A stretch of 63,946 nucleotides of DNA, from contig JBCCGK010000073.1 in NCBI GenBank assembly GCA_039029315.1, positions 1 to 63,946 on the forward strand, in the 5' to 3' direction. Below the pieces are notes generated by a model. It was not told where the DNA came from and ran no database searches. It saw only the letters and a list, made by a program, of their open reading frames with translations. Positions 52,634 through 60,297 of this stretch are shown piece by piece. Every line of letters starts with the position of its first letter. Within the stretch, counting starts at the first letter, position 1. Origin of the DNA: JBCCCJ01 sp039029315. GTDB taxonomy: Bacteria > Bacteroidota > Bacteroidia > J057. Made by a program: the position numbers and the translations under genes.

Positions 52634-53119
52634 GTGGTGGATACAGGAAGCATCATTGAAAAACTCTTGCCCAAAGAGGAATTGTATAGTAAGCTTTGCA
52701 AGGTGGTTTCAGTCGATGAATCTGAAGCAACCTGCACAGTTGACTTGCTTGATGGTGGTGCCCCTGTTGAAGCCGTTAGGTTGTCAGCATCCCCAAGCCA
52801 TGCAGGTCTTCATGTCATCCCAAAGGTGGGAAGTGAAGGGGTCATCACATGGCTTTCTAAGCATCAAGCATACCTTGCTTTGGCTTCTGATATCGATCAT
52901 ATCAAGATTGATGTTGGTCAATCAGTGCTTCAGGTTGATGCATCGGGCATTGTCTTGTCAAGGGGCACAGAAAGCCTTGCAGCAATCCTGAAGGATATCT
53001 TGACACAAATCAACCTTATCACTGTTTCCACCCCTTCAGGCCCAAGTGCAGTGCCCAACAATGTAGCAGCATTTAGCGCAATTTCAGCACGTATTGAAAC
53101 CCTTTTAAAAACATCTTAA
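52634..53119 (+). CDS. baseplate spike-type protein (Mu gp45-like)
   Basis: 161 residues beginning with GTG 52634; no ATG lies near in frame. An OB-like N-terminal part (LCKVVSVDESEATCTVDLLDGGAPVEAVRLSA, then VGSEGVITWLSKHQAYLAL) and a repeat-like SVLQVDASGIVLSRGTE match the gpV/gp45 spike group. It would pierce the outer membrane. C-terminal metal-binding HxH was not seen. Confidence 0.72.
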   Translation: MVDTGSIIEKLLPKEELYSKLCKVVSVDESEATCTVDLLDGGAPVEAVRLSASPSHAGLHVIPKVGSEGVITWLSKHQAYLALASDIDHIKIDVGQSVLQVDASGIVLSRGTESLAAILKDILTQINLITVSTPSGPSAVPNNVAAFSAISARIETLLKTS

Positions 53120-53413
53120 ATGGATTTTGATTTGAAACTTGATGACTCTGATGAACTTGCCATTGAAGGTGGTGATTTTGTCATTGTTGAATCTGGTCAA
53201 CAGCATATCAGGTCAATTGTGCAGGCACACAAAGGGGAGTTTAAGCAATTCCCCCTGCTAGGTGTGGGTATATCCCAATTCTTGAACGGGCCTATTGACT
53301 TAGCAAAGATCAGGCTTGAAGTCATCAGGAATTTACGACAAGATGAATTCAAGCAAATCAAAACCAAGATTGAAGATGGTGAACTTTCCATAATAGGCAA
53401 TAGAAATGGCTAG
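53120..53413 (+). CDS. baseplate wedge protein (gp25/gpW-like, Mu gp46-like)
   Basis: 97 residues. QHIRSIVQAHKGEFKQFPLLGVGISQFLNGP is the classic gp25/gpW core with the Glu-Phe-K-x-x-P segment. It connects wedge and sheath initiation in contractile tails. It begins right after the spike gene stop and overlaps the next gene by 8 bp. Confidence 0.87.
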   Translation: MDFDLKLDDSDELAIEGGDFVIVESGQQHIRSIVQAHKGEFKQFPLLGVGISQFLNGPIDLAKIRLEVIRNLRQDEFKQIKTKIEDGELSIIGNRNG

Positions 53414-54236
53414 GACAATACAAGAAATATATGACAGCATCATTCAGGAAAAGGAATCTATGACTCAACTGAATGCCTTGACCCCACTAAGCGAAACAAA
53501 TGCCAATTTGCTGTCAGATTTAACATCAACAAGTAAGGTTGCCATTTGGCGACTGATGATATTTTTGTTTTCTGTTGCTACCTACACCTTAGAAGCTCTG
53601 TGGGATTCATACAAGGCAGATGTGCAGGTCTTGTTGGACAATCAAATCTTTGGCACCAATCCTTGGTATGTGAAGATTGCCAAGCAGTTTCAATCAGGCT
53701 ATACTTTGACTGTCATCAATGATCAGTTTCAATATGCAACAGTTGATGAATCTGCCCAGATTGTGACCCATGCTTCCGCTACTGATTCAGGTGGTTTTGT
53801 GTTCATCAAGGCTGCAAAAGATGGTTCAGGATCACTTGAACCCCTGACAGCAAATGAATTGACTGAATTTTCTGCATATATGGAGCAAGTGAAGATTGCA
53901 GGTGTGCAGATGATTGTGTCTTCTCTTGATCCTGATGCATTGCGTTGGGTGGCTGAAATTGGATATGATCCAATCTTGCCTGCTGCTACTGTTCAGACAA
54001 ATATTGAAAGCCAGGTACAAGATTTTTTGCAAACATTGCCCTTTGATGGCACCTTCAACAGGCTGGATTTTGAGGATGTATTGCAGCAAGTGAATGGGGT
54101 CGAAACGGTTGACACCACTTCCCTTCAAGCATATGTTGGCACCCAACCCAACACCATCGATCAAGAATATATATCTGCATCAGGTTATATGACTTTTGAT
54201 TCTGCAAATAGCACAATCACAATGACACCTTCATGA
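53406..54236 (+). CDS. baseplate J-like protein (Mu gp47-like)
   Basis: 276 residues. It starts with RTIQEIYDSIIQEKESMTQLNALTPLSETNANLLSDLTSTSKVAIWRLMIFLFSVATYTLEALWD and contains a C-terminal FDGTFNRLDFEDVLQQVNGVETVDTTSLQAYVG, matching baseplate assembly J proteins. It is shorter than Mu gp47 (about 360), with a reduced middle domain. It overlaps the next gene (ATGA). Confidence 0.82.
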   Translation: MARTIQEIYDSIIQEKESMTQLNALTPLSETNANLLSDLTSTSKVAIWRLMIFLFSVATYTLEALWDSYKADVQVLLDNQIFGTNPWYVKIAKQFQSGYTLTVINDQFQYATVDESAQIVTHASATDSGGFVFIKAAKDGSGSLEPLTANELTEFSAYMEQVKIAGVQMIVSSLDPDALRWVAEIGYDPILPAATVQTNIESQVQDFLQTLPFDGTFNRLDFEDVLQQVNGVETVDTTSLQAYVGTQPNTIDQEYISASGYMTFDSANSTITMTPS

Positions 54237-54739
54237 ATTATAATTGGAACATTTGGAATTGGTTGGTTTCTATGGTGCCATATGGCATCAGGAAAGTCAA
54301 ACTAATATATTTCATTTGGGCTTGTTTTGAGCCAATCAGAGATCTTTTTTCAAGCTTCCTTTCATATCGTTCTGCAACTGATTATGATGTCAAGTTGAAT
54401 GGCACTGTCATCATTCTTCAACATCTCTTGAATAATAAATTTGACCCAACCTTCAGAAGCATCAGGGTCATCAATCCATCGACCAAAAGAGAATATCAGA
54501 AGATGTGGTTGACCACTGAAAGGAACCCCCCTTCAAGTTCTCCTTGGTGGCTGACAACAGAACCCAACAATTCCAACAGTGTGCCTATGTTCTTGATTTC
54601 AGAGCATGAACAGGATGTAGATTTTGAAGTAACCCTTGGCACCAACTTCTTGGTCATTCCCCAGGGCTTTGAAGCAACAATTGACAAATATAAGGCAAGC
54701 CCTTTCAGATATCAAGTTAGACTTTTGGCCATAACATAA
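54233..54739 (+). CDS. baseplate/tail protein in gp48 position
   Basis: 168 residues. It stands where Mu has gp48 (tail protein I-like), but I recognise no motif. It has an aromatic N-terminus (NYNWNIWNWLVSMVPYGIRKVKLIYFIWACFEPI) and beta-rich C-terminal part with Pro/Ser repeats WLTTERNPPSSSPWWLTTEPNN. A link between baseplate and fibre is likely by position. Confidence 0.6.
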   Translation: MNYNWNIWNWLVSMVPYGIRKVKLIYFIWACFEPIRDLFSSFLSYRSATDYDVKLNGTVIILQHLLNNKFDPTFRSIRVINPSTKREYQKMWLTTERNPPSSSPWWLTTEPNNSNSVPMFLISEHEQDVDFEVTLGTNFLVIPQGFEATIDKYKASPFRYQVRLLAIT

Positions 54740-54741
54740 TT

Positions 54742-55470
54742 ATGAAAAGACTACAAAATTTTGCAGGTGGTAGACATCCCGCCAATGAAGATTGGCAGGT
54801 ATTGCAAGGTCAGGCAGATATATTTTCAATGATGTTGAAGGGTCTTGGGCCTTGTGTCATCAGTGGTTGTGAAGTGACCCCAAATGGCAGCAATTATGAC
54901 ATTGCAGCAGGTGTCATACATCTCAATGGGAAGATTTTTGACTTTCCCGGTGCCACTGCTGTCAATATCACTGTCTCAGATGTGCTGACTGAAAATCCTG
55001 TCACTACTGGTCTTTATCCCAGGCCATACGATGACTTGCAAACCACTCAGGATGGTGCTTTTGAAATCAGCTTGATGGTTGATGCAAGTGTGACCAATCC
55101 TTCAGGCGAATCTTTGGTCATCCGGTCTGATGGGATGCGAACCCTGAAGGAAGCAATTAGAGATGCTTCCAAGGTGGTTGGTGAAATCATCATGGTCAAA
55201 TGGGCCTTTACAACATCTCAATTTGATGCAGTGACAAAGAAGGGGATTGGTGATTGGCGGGGCTTTAGTCTCTCACATGGACAAGTGGGAACCGTAGACA
55301 TGAGAAGAACCATTCCAGTTGGTGCAGAAAATTGGGATGCATCAAACCCAAATTACTTCATCACTTTAGGTGATACAGCGACATCAGACCCCCTTGAATT
55401 TGAAGTGAGGGACTTCAACTTTGTTGCCTTTGAAGGCACAGCAACAGATGAATACTACATCACAAACTAA
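54742..55470 (+). CDS. tail fibre or baseplate-associated protein
   Basis: 242 residues. KRLQNFAGGRHPANEDWQVLQGQADIFSMMLKGLG and CEVTPNGSNYDIAAGVIHLNGKIFDFPGATAV resemble the N-terminal modules of phage fibre proteins that attach to the baseplate. The rest is beta-rich. It is followed by two larger surface proteins. Confidence 0.65.
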   Translation: MKRLQNFAGGRHPANEDWQVLQGQADIFSMMLKGLGPCVISGCEVTPNGSNYDIAAGVIHLNGKIFDFPGATAVNITVSDVLTENPVTTGLYPRPYDDLQTTQDGAFEISLMVDASVTNPSGESLVIRSDGMRTLKEAIRDASKVVGEIIMVKWAFTTSQFDAVTKKGIGDWRGFSLSHGQVGTVDMRRTIPVGAENWDASNPNYFITLGDTATSDPLEFEVRDFNFVAFEGTATDEYYITN

Positions 55471-55476
55471 CATCAA

Positions 55477-58400
55477 ATGTCAACATCAATTCAAACATCA
55501 CAAGGCCAAACATTACTTGATATTGCCATTCAATATTATGGGAGCATTGAAGGAATTTGGAGTATTTTGCAATTGAATCCTGACTTGCATTTGGGCCTTT
55601 TGCTTGTCCCAGGCACAGAAGTCATTGTTGATTCAACCTTGCCTGTGAACAGGAATATATCAAACTTTTTTGCCAATTATGACATTGATGTCATTGGTGG
55701 GCAAGTTGTTTTGCCAGATCCAAACAGCATCACTGACCCTGACCCCCCTGAAATTGTGGCTTTAAGTCCGGCCCACTTGTCAGCAGCAGTATCAATTGAT
55801 GCTGACATCACCATTCAATTTGATGAAGATATCAAAAGGGGTGTTGGACTGATCACAATGACCAAGGATGGTGTATTTGTTCAGTCATGGGATGTATCAA
55901 GAACTGATCAGGTCATATTAACAAGTAGCGACACAGTACAATTGCTAAACCCTAGCATCAGTCTTGATGGTCAATTCTCCATTTATATTGCCCCCAATAC
56001 CTTCACTGATTTGGTAGGTAATTCATTCCCAGGCATTGCCCAAGATTCATGGGTTTTCTTCTCTGCAAGCTTTGTACTGAATCATGTGCCCTTGCATAAT
56101 AGCATTGATGTCAATTTCAATATTGAAGTTGGTGTTGTATTCAATTTCCCACTTGTTCGCACTGCTTCAATTATTGAATTGCGGCAATTTGACAATGATG
56201 CCTTGATTCAATCATTTGATGTCAGTAACCCTGATGAAGTCAGATTTCATGGCACCACTTTGCAGCTTCATGAACCTGTCATGACACCTGCTGTCAAGTA
56301 TTATTTGGTTGCCCCTGAAGGATATGTTGAGACACCAACAGGAGATCTTGCCCCCGAACTATCAAAGACCAATTTTGCCTTCACAATGGTTGATGATCAG
56401 ACAAGACCATTGATTGCATTTGTATCCCCACAGGATCAAGCAAATGTTGACCCAAGTTTGCAGGGAACATTGTTTGCCCTATTTGATGATAAAGTCAGAT
56501 TTCTAGGGGTGCCAGAATTCAACCTTTTTGACTTTGATGACAATCTGATACAGGTTTTTTCACTTGCTGACAACACTTTGATTCATGCCTATCAAGGCAA
56601 CTTCCAAAGTGTTGGATTTGTAGTAACAAATCAACTACCATCGGGCAAACAACTTTATATTGAACCCAACTTCCCTGTTGGCTCACATATCATTGACAGA
56701 GCAGGAAATACATGGCAAGGATACAAGCCCGGAGTTGTGGCAAATGCTGGTTGGGAATTCAGTACCATTGGCCTTCTTCCTCATGTCAGTGCAGATGATT
56801 TCACCATTGAATCAGTTGACCCAAATTGCAACGGTGCCTTCACTTCTATTGTGACTTTCTCTCAAGAATCACAGGTTGTTCATACATTCAATTTCACTGA
56901 AGCAGACTTCCCCCAAGAAGATCTTGATTTTGTCTTGATGTCAATCTTGCCCGGAAGCTACGAAATGGAAATTCAAGCCACTGATTGTGGTGGCCAAAGT
57001 ACAGATAGCAGAACTGTTGAAAGACCCTTTGCAGAACCACCAACAGCCAATCTGACCTATGCTTCAGGATTTGTGTATTTGACCGTTGAAAGTCCTGCCA
57101 GTTACAGCAATGGTGAATTTAATGCAGTTTTCAATATCAAAGATGGCACAGGTGCAGTTGCTTTCACTGCAAATTATGACCAATCTGATATGCCTTCAAG
57201 TGTGAATTTGGGGTCAATGTCTCTTGTTTCTGGCCAAACTTATACGGCAGAGCTTTCAGTAACGGCACCTGATGGCCAAAACGCCATTGCATTGACTTTC
57301 TTTGAATACATCAACCCTTGTGCATCTGTGGTCTTTCCTGACCTTTCAAATGCTGTTGATTCGTGGTCTGATACAGGCAGTGCAGTCAGGATCACATGGT
57401 TTGATGATTCACAACCCCCCATTGCCATTGAAACTGTTTTGGATTGGTTGCAAGCAAATTACCCTTCAGCATGGCAAACTTTATTTGATCAAAGATTCAA
57501 GGGTGAATTGATTGACCCAAGAATCACAAGGCCAGCATATCAAGCAACAATTCCTGCAAGTGTCAATGTTTCTTTCTTGGGGCCATATGGGGTAGAAACA
57601 TTCAACCTTGGAAGCAACAGTCTTGGTAATTCAGAAAGGTCAAGATTTATGCTGTTTCCTGATGGCAGAATGTTCCTGCTCAGACGTTCGGGAAGTTGGA
57701 CATTCGCTTTACATTGGATTGAAGACCCTGAAGGTAATCACAGTCTTGGGGAGATCTTCGGAGAAGTTGACATGGCTGACCCTCCAAATCTGGAATCAGG
57801 CACAGACCCCAATAATAGGCTGATTACTGATACCCAAAACACAATGGATGAAGTGCGAATCCTTAGTCCAATTCCTGGATGTATCGCTTATCCAAGAGAC
57901 AATGAAATTTGGATTTATGACTTCTTCACCGATCTTGATAGGAGGGCATACACTTCAGCCTTGGGCAATGTTGGCAATCCAATCAATGATAGAAGAATTG
58001 CAGGTGGTGATGGGAATGACTTTGACCCTTATGCATTGATAACGCATAACAATAAGTACGAATCCACCTTTGCCCTTGATATATCTGTTTCGCCATCTGA
58101 AGTAGTGTGGGAAGAATTGACAGGCACAGAAGGATCATATCAATGGGTAGAAGCCCGTTATCCAGCAGACAACCAAACTGCCAGAAAATGGAATTGGAAC
58201 CCTAATATTGATTATGCTGCTGTGACCCCTGATGGCAAGTTCATTGTTGCTGCTGTTGAAGGGAATGGCACAAGGCTTTATTCAATGTCTGGCATTGAAT
58301 TGGGACGGGTCATTGGGTCAAAAAATCATTTTGACCTTGGATGGTTCAAGGAAAATGGGGTTTATAAGCCTTGTGTGTTGGTGGCCATGTCAGGTCAATC

Positions 58401-58911
58401 CAACATCAACACAGGCCACTTTGCAGGCATCTTCTTGAAGGATTGGGCAGCAGTTGTGTGGGATATCATTACTGATGTTGAAACAGGGAACAGGCATGCT
58501 GAATTTAGGGCTTATAAGGTGTTAGATTGGAATGGTCAGCATGGGCCTTCAGGTGGTGGCCAAGCTTCTTGCATTGGATTGAATAAGGATTTTGCATTTG
58601 TGTCAATCACAAGGGGTGATGAAGACTTCACAGATAATCTGATTTATGGTGATCAGATTTTACAGTTGGCAATGAATAATGACACGGCTTATCCAACTAT
58701 GGTGGTTGATGAACATATGGCCAACGTAACCAATGCTAATGTTGGCCAGCAGGCTGAATGTGGTGCAGGCCCAATCAGCTTGATTAACCCTTCATATATG
58801 TACTGTTGGAGTCGTGCAAGGGTCAACAATGCTTCACAGAAATTCCACTTTGTTAGAAGGCTTCGAGCAAGGCCAACTGATGCAGATATCACAGCAAATC
58901 TTTCATCCTAA
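55477..58911 (+). CDS. large tail fibre protein with LysM and Ig-like domains
   Basis: 1144 residues. A LysM-like module opens it (residues 8-50: GQTLLDIAIQYYGSIEGIWSILQLNPDL), followed by three Big_5-type Ig-like repeats (about 88-190, 200-305, 310-430; markers PPEIVALSPAHLSAAVSIDADITIQFDEDI, HVPLHNSIDVNFNIEVGVVFNFP, RPLIAFVSPQDQANVDPSLQGTLFALFDD). The second half lacks a known domain but has repeated beta blades in a propeller-like pattern. It is the longest prophage gene and probably forms the host-recognition fibre. No trimerising tip or chaperone domain is recognised. Confidence 0.75.
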   Translation: MSTSIQTSQGQTLLDIAIQYYGSIEGIWSILQLNPDLHLGLLLVPGTEVIVDSTLPVNRNISNFFANYDIDVIGGQVVLPDPNSITDPDPPEIVALSPAHLSAAVSIDADITIQFDEDIKRGVGLITMTKDGVFVQSWDVSRTDQVILTSSDTVQLLNPSISLDGQFSIYIAPNTFTDLVGNSFPGIAQDSWVFFSASFVLNHVPLHNSIDVNFNIEVGVVFNFPLVRTASIIELRQFDNDALIQSFDVSNPDEVRFHGTTLQLHEPVMTPAVKYYLVAPEGYVETPTGDLAPELSKTNFAFTMVDDQTRPLIAFVSPQDQANVDPSLQGTLFALFDDKVRFLGVPEFNLFDFDDNLIQVFSLADNTLIHAYQGNFQSVGFVVTNQLPSGKQLYIEPNFPVGSHIIDRAGNTWQGYKPGVVANAGWEFSTIGLLPHVSADDFTIESVDPNCNGAFTSIVTFSQESQVVHTFNFTEADFPQEDLDFVLMSILPGSYEMEIQATDCGGQSTDSRTVERPFAEPPTANLTYASGFVYLTVESPASYSNGEFNAVFNIKDGTGAVAFTANYDQSDMPSSVNLGSMSLVSGQTYTAELSVTAPDGQNAIALTFFEYINPCASVVFPDLSNAVDSWSDTGSAVRITWFDDSQPPIAIETVLDWLQANYPSAWQTLFDQRFKGELIDPRITRPAYQATIPASVNVSFLGPYGVETFNLGSNSLGNSERSRFMLFPDGRMFLLRRSGSWTFALHWIEDPEGNHSLGEIFGEVDMADPPNLESGTDPNNRLITDTQNTMDEVRILSPIPGCIAYPRDNEIWIYDFFTDLDRRAYTSALGNVGNPINDRRIAGGDGNDFDPYALITHNNKYESTFALDISVSPSEVVWEELTGTEGSYQWVEARYPADNQTARKWNWNPNIDYAAVTPDGKFIVAAVEGNGTRLYSMSGIELGRVIGSKNHFDLGWFKENGVYKPCVLVAMSGQSNINTGHFAGIFLKDWAAVVWDIITDVETGNRHAEFRAYKVLDWNGQHGPSGGGQASCIGLNKDFAFVSITRGDEDFTDNLIYGDQILQLAMNNDTAYPTMVVDEHMANVTNANVGQQAECGAGPISLINPSYMYCWSRARVNNASQKFHFVRRLRARPTDADITANLSS

Positions 58912-58916
58912 AACCC

Positions 58917-60149
58917 ATGAATCAAGTATTAATCAATTCCGTTTGGACTGATATAGATGTTTTGCAAACCAATGATATCAGTCATGCTGACTTCTCAGCC
59001 AATGGCTTGCAACTGCGAACAGTTGATGAAGAAAGTGGTTGCATTTCTCCTGTGCATCAATATTTGTTTGATGTAGATGTATTTGATGATTCTGCACCTG
59101 GAATCATGACACAATCTGATATTGATAATGCCTTTTCTTCAGGCTTTGGTTTGTCGTATGCTGCAACAAGATATGCTGATAAACCATCTTGGTCAGCAGC
59201 AGTTGTGTCAGGTGAATTGCCTGCAATTATTACATACAGTGATGCTGATGGGAAATTTAAGTTTGAAAAGGGTTTAAATACTCCTTTAGGGCAAGTTAAT
59301 GTGTGGTTGATTGCTGGAATTCCTGTGAAGAATGGCACAACAGTCTTGTCAGATGCCGCAATTGATGCAGCACTTGCAGACAATGGCATCATATATAATT
59401 CTACCACCTACACTGACAAGGCAGCATTTGTTGCAGCTATTCTTGGTAATGAAACTGACCTTGATTCATATGATTCCACATCAGGCAAGTTTCTTGAACT
59501 GTCATCTTCATCACCATCTGAAGTGTCAGTCAGTGTTGTTGCAGGTGCAGCAAAAGAAGTTCTGTTTGTGGTTGGCAATGCAACAACACCAGAACAAAGA
59601 GATACAGATATTGCCACATTGCTTGAAGCAAACAATTACAATATCACATATGTGCTTGACAGTGCAGTTGTTATTGGTGACTCAACTGATAAGGATTTGA
59701 TTTTGATGTCAGCTTCAGCAGATGATGCCAATGCAGAATCAATCTTCGCATCAACAGCAATTCCATTATTTGCAATGTCTGCATCACTTGCAGATGGTCA
59801 TGGAATGACATCAGGTGCAGCAACAACAGGATTCACACAGAATATTAATGTTGATGACAACAGCCATGCAATCACAGCAGGTTTTTCAACAGGTGTTTTG
59901 GATGTGCTGACATCTAACACAGGTTTGTTGTATGCAACATCATATGGATCAGGAATTGCATTAGCTTCTGAAGATGGTGTAAGTTCGAATAAAACTGTTG
60001 TATATTGGAATTCAGGTGTTCAAATGGCTAATGCATCAAATGCACCTGCAAAAAGGCTTATTTGCTTCTTGTCTGGTCAAGCAGGCAAAAGGCTTGAATC
60101 AAATGGAGAAACTTTGATTGTTCAAGGATGTAATTGGCTAACAATTTGA
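58917..60149 (+). CDS. tail tip protein with ThuA/GATase-like module
   Basis: 410 residues. The N-terminal half carries two TDI/ADK-type repeats (IDNAFSSGFGLSYAATRYADKPSWSAAVVSG and IDAALADNGIIYNSTTYTDKAAFVAAILG). The C-terminal half (AKEVLFVVGNATTPEQRDTDIATLLEANNYNITYVLDS, DKDLILMSASADD, PLFAMSASLADGHGMTSG, NSHAITAGF, RLICFLSGQAGKRLESNGETLIVQGCNW) looks like the flavodoxin/GATase-like fold found in ThuA-type and surface proteins. No catalytic triad is certain. It is the last prophage gene, the usual place of a receptor-binding protein. Confidence 0.65.
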   Translation: MNQVLINSVWTDIDVLQTNDISHADFSANGLQLRTVDEESGCISPVHQYLFDVDVFDDSAPGIMTQSDIDNAFSSGFGLSYAATRYADKPSWSAAVVSGELPAIITYSDADGKFKFEKGLNTPLGQVNVWLIAGIPVKNGTTVLSDAAIDAALADNGIIYNSTTYTDKAAFVAAILGNETDLDSYDSTSGKFLELSSSSPSEVSVSVVAGAAKEVLFVVGNATTPEQRDTDIATLLEANNYNITYVLDSAVVIGDSTDKDLILMSASADDANAESIFASTAIPLFAMSASLADGHGMTSGAATTGFTQNINVDDNSHAITAGFSTGVLDVLTSNTGLLYATSYGSGIALASEDGVSSNKTVVYWNSGVQMANASNAPAKRLICFLSGQAGKRLESNGETLIVQGCNWLTI

Positions 60150-60164
60150 TTGCTAAAAGATAAA

Positions 60165-60197
60165 CTTCATTCGATTTTTGCTAGAGTCAGAATGAAG
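60165..60197. repeat. inverted repeat enclosing the GACTCTAGCA motif
   Basis: CTTCATTC (60165-60172) pairs with GAATGAAG (60190-60197). The loop holds TGCTAGAGTC (60180-60189), the minus-strand form of the motif found before several prophage genes. Confidence 0.5.
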
Positions 60198-60201
60198 GTT
60201 G

Positions 60202-60234
60202 ATTGCAGCTAAGAAATTGGCTGCAATTCTTTTT
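60202..60234 (+). terminator. rho-independent terminator at prophage right end
   Basis: ATTGCAGC (60202-60209) and GCTGCAAT (60220-60227) form an 8-bp stem followed by TCTTTTT. It ends the plus-strand late operon before the right end. Confidence 0.8.
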
Positions 60235-60245
60235 ATATTCAAAAT

Positions 60246-60261
60246 TGTACATTTTGATTTG
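60246..60261 (-). repeat. right-end transposase site R2
   Basis: TGTACATTTTGATTTG differs at one position from the outer site TGTACGTTTTGATTTG (60269-60284). The two lie 23 bp apart in direct orientation, like R1 and R2 of phage Mu. Confidence 0.75.
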
Positions 60262-60268
60262 ATTTTCC

Positions 60269-60293
60269 TGTACGTTTTGATTTGCCGTTTATA
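60269..60293 (-). repeat. right terminal inverted repeat / transposase site R1
   Basis: Read inward it starts TATAAACGGC and ends CGTACA at position 25, as in the left end; 18 of 25 positions agree. Its inner 17 bp are identical to 25800-25816. Confidence 0.75.
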
Positions 60294-60297
60294 GAAA
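60294..60297. repeat. target-site duplication GAAA, right copy
   Basis: Matches 25696-25699. It lies between the right prophage end and host codons of the split gene. Confidence 0.75.

Larger units (their letters stand above)
25700..60293 (+). mobile_element. Mu-like transposable prophage with contractile tail, 34.6 kb
   Basis: Bounded by GAAA duplications and by related 25-bp terminal inverted repeats (25700-25724 and 60269-60293, 18 of 25 positions matching). It carries a DDE transposase and MuB-like ATPase, a repressor/Cro switch, and a full Mu-type structural set: small and large terminase, DUF935 portal, MuF, gpG-like, DUF1320, protease, capsid, DUF2586 sheath, tube, chaperone, tape measure, gp45/46/47-like baseplate and fibres. 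All essential genes look intact, so the prophage may be active. Its DNA is more AT-rich and much poorer in CpG than the host. The order is mosaic: the packaging/portal block is on the minus strand, unlike Mu. Confidence 0.93.
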
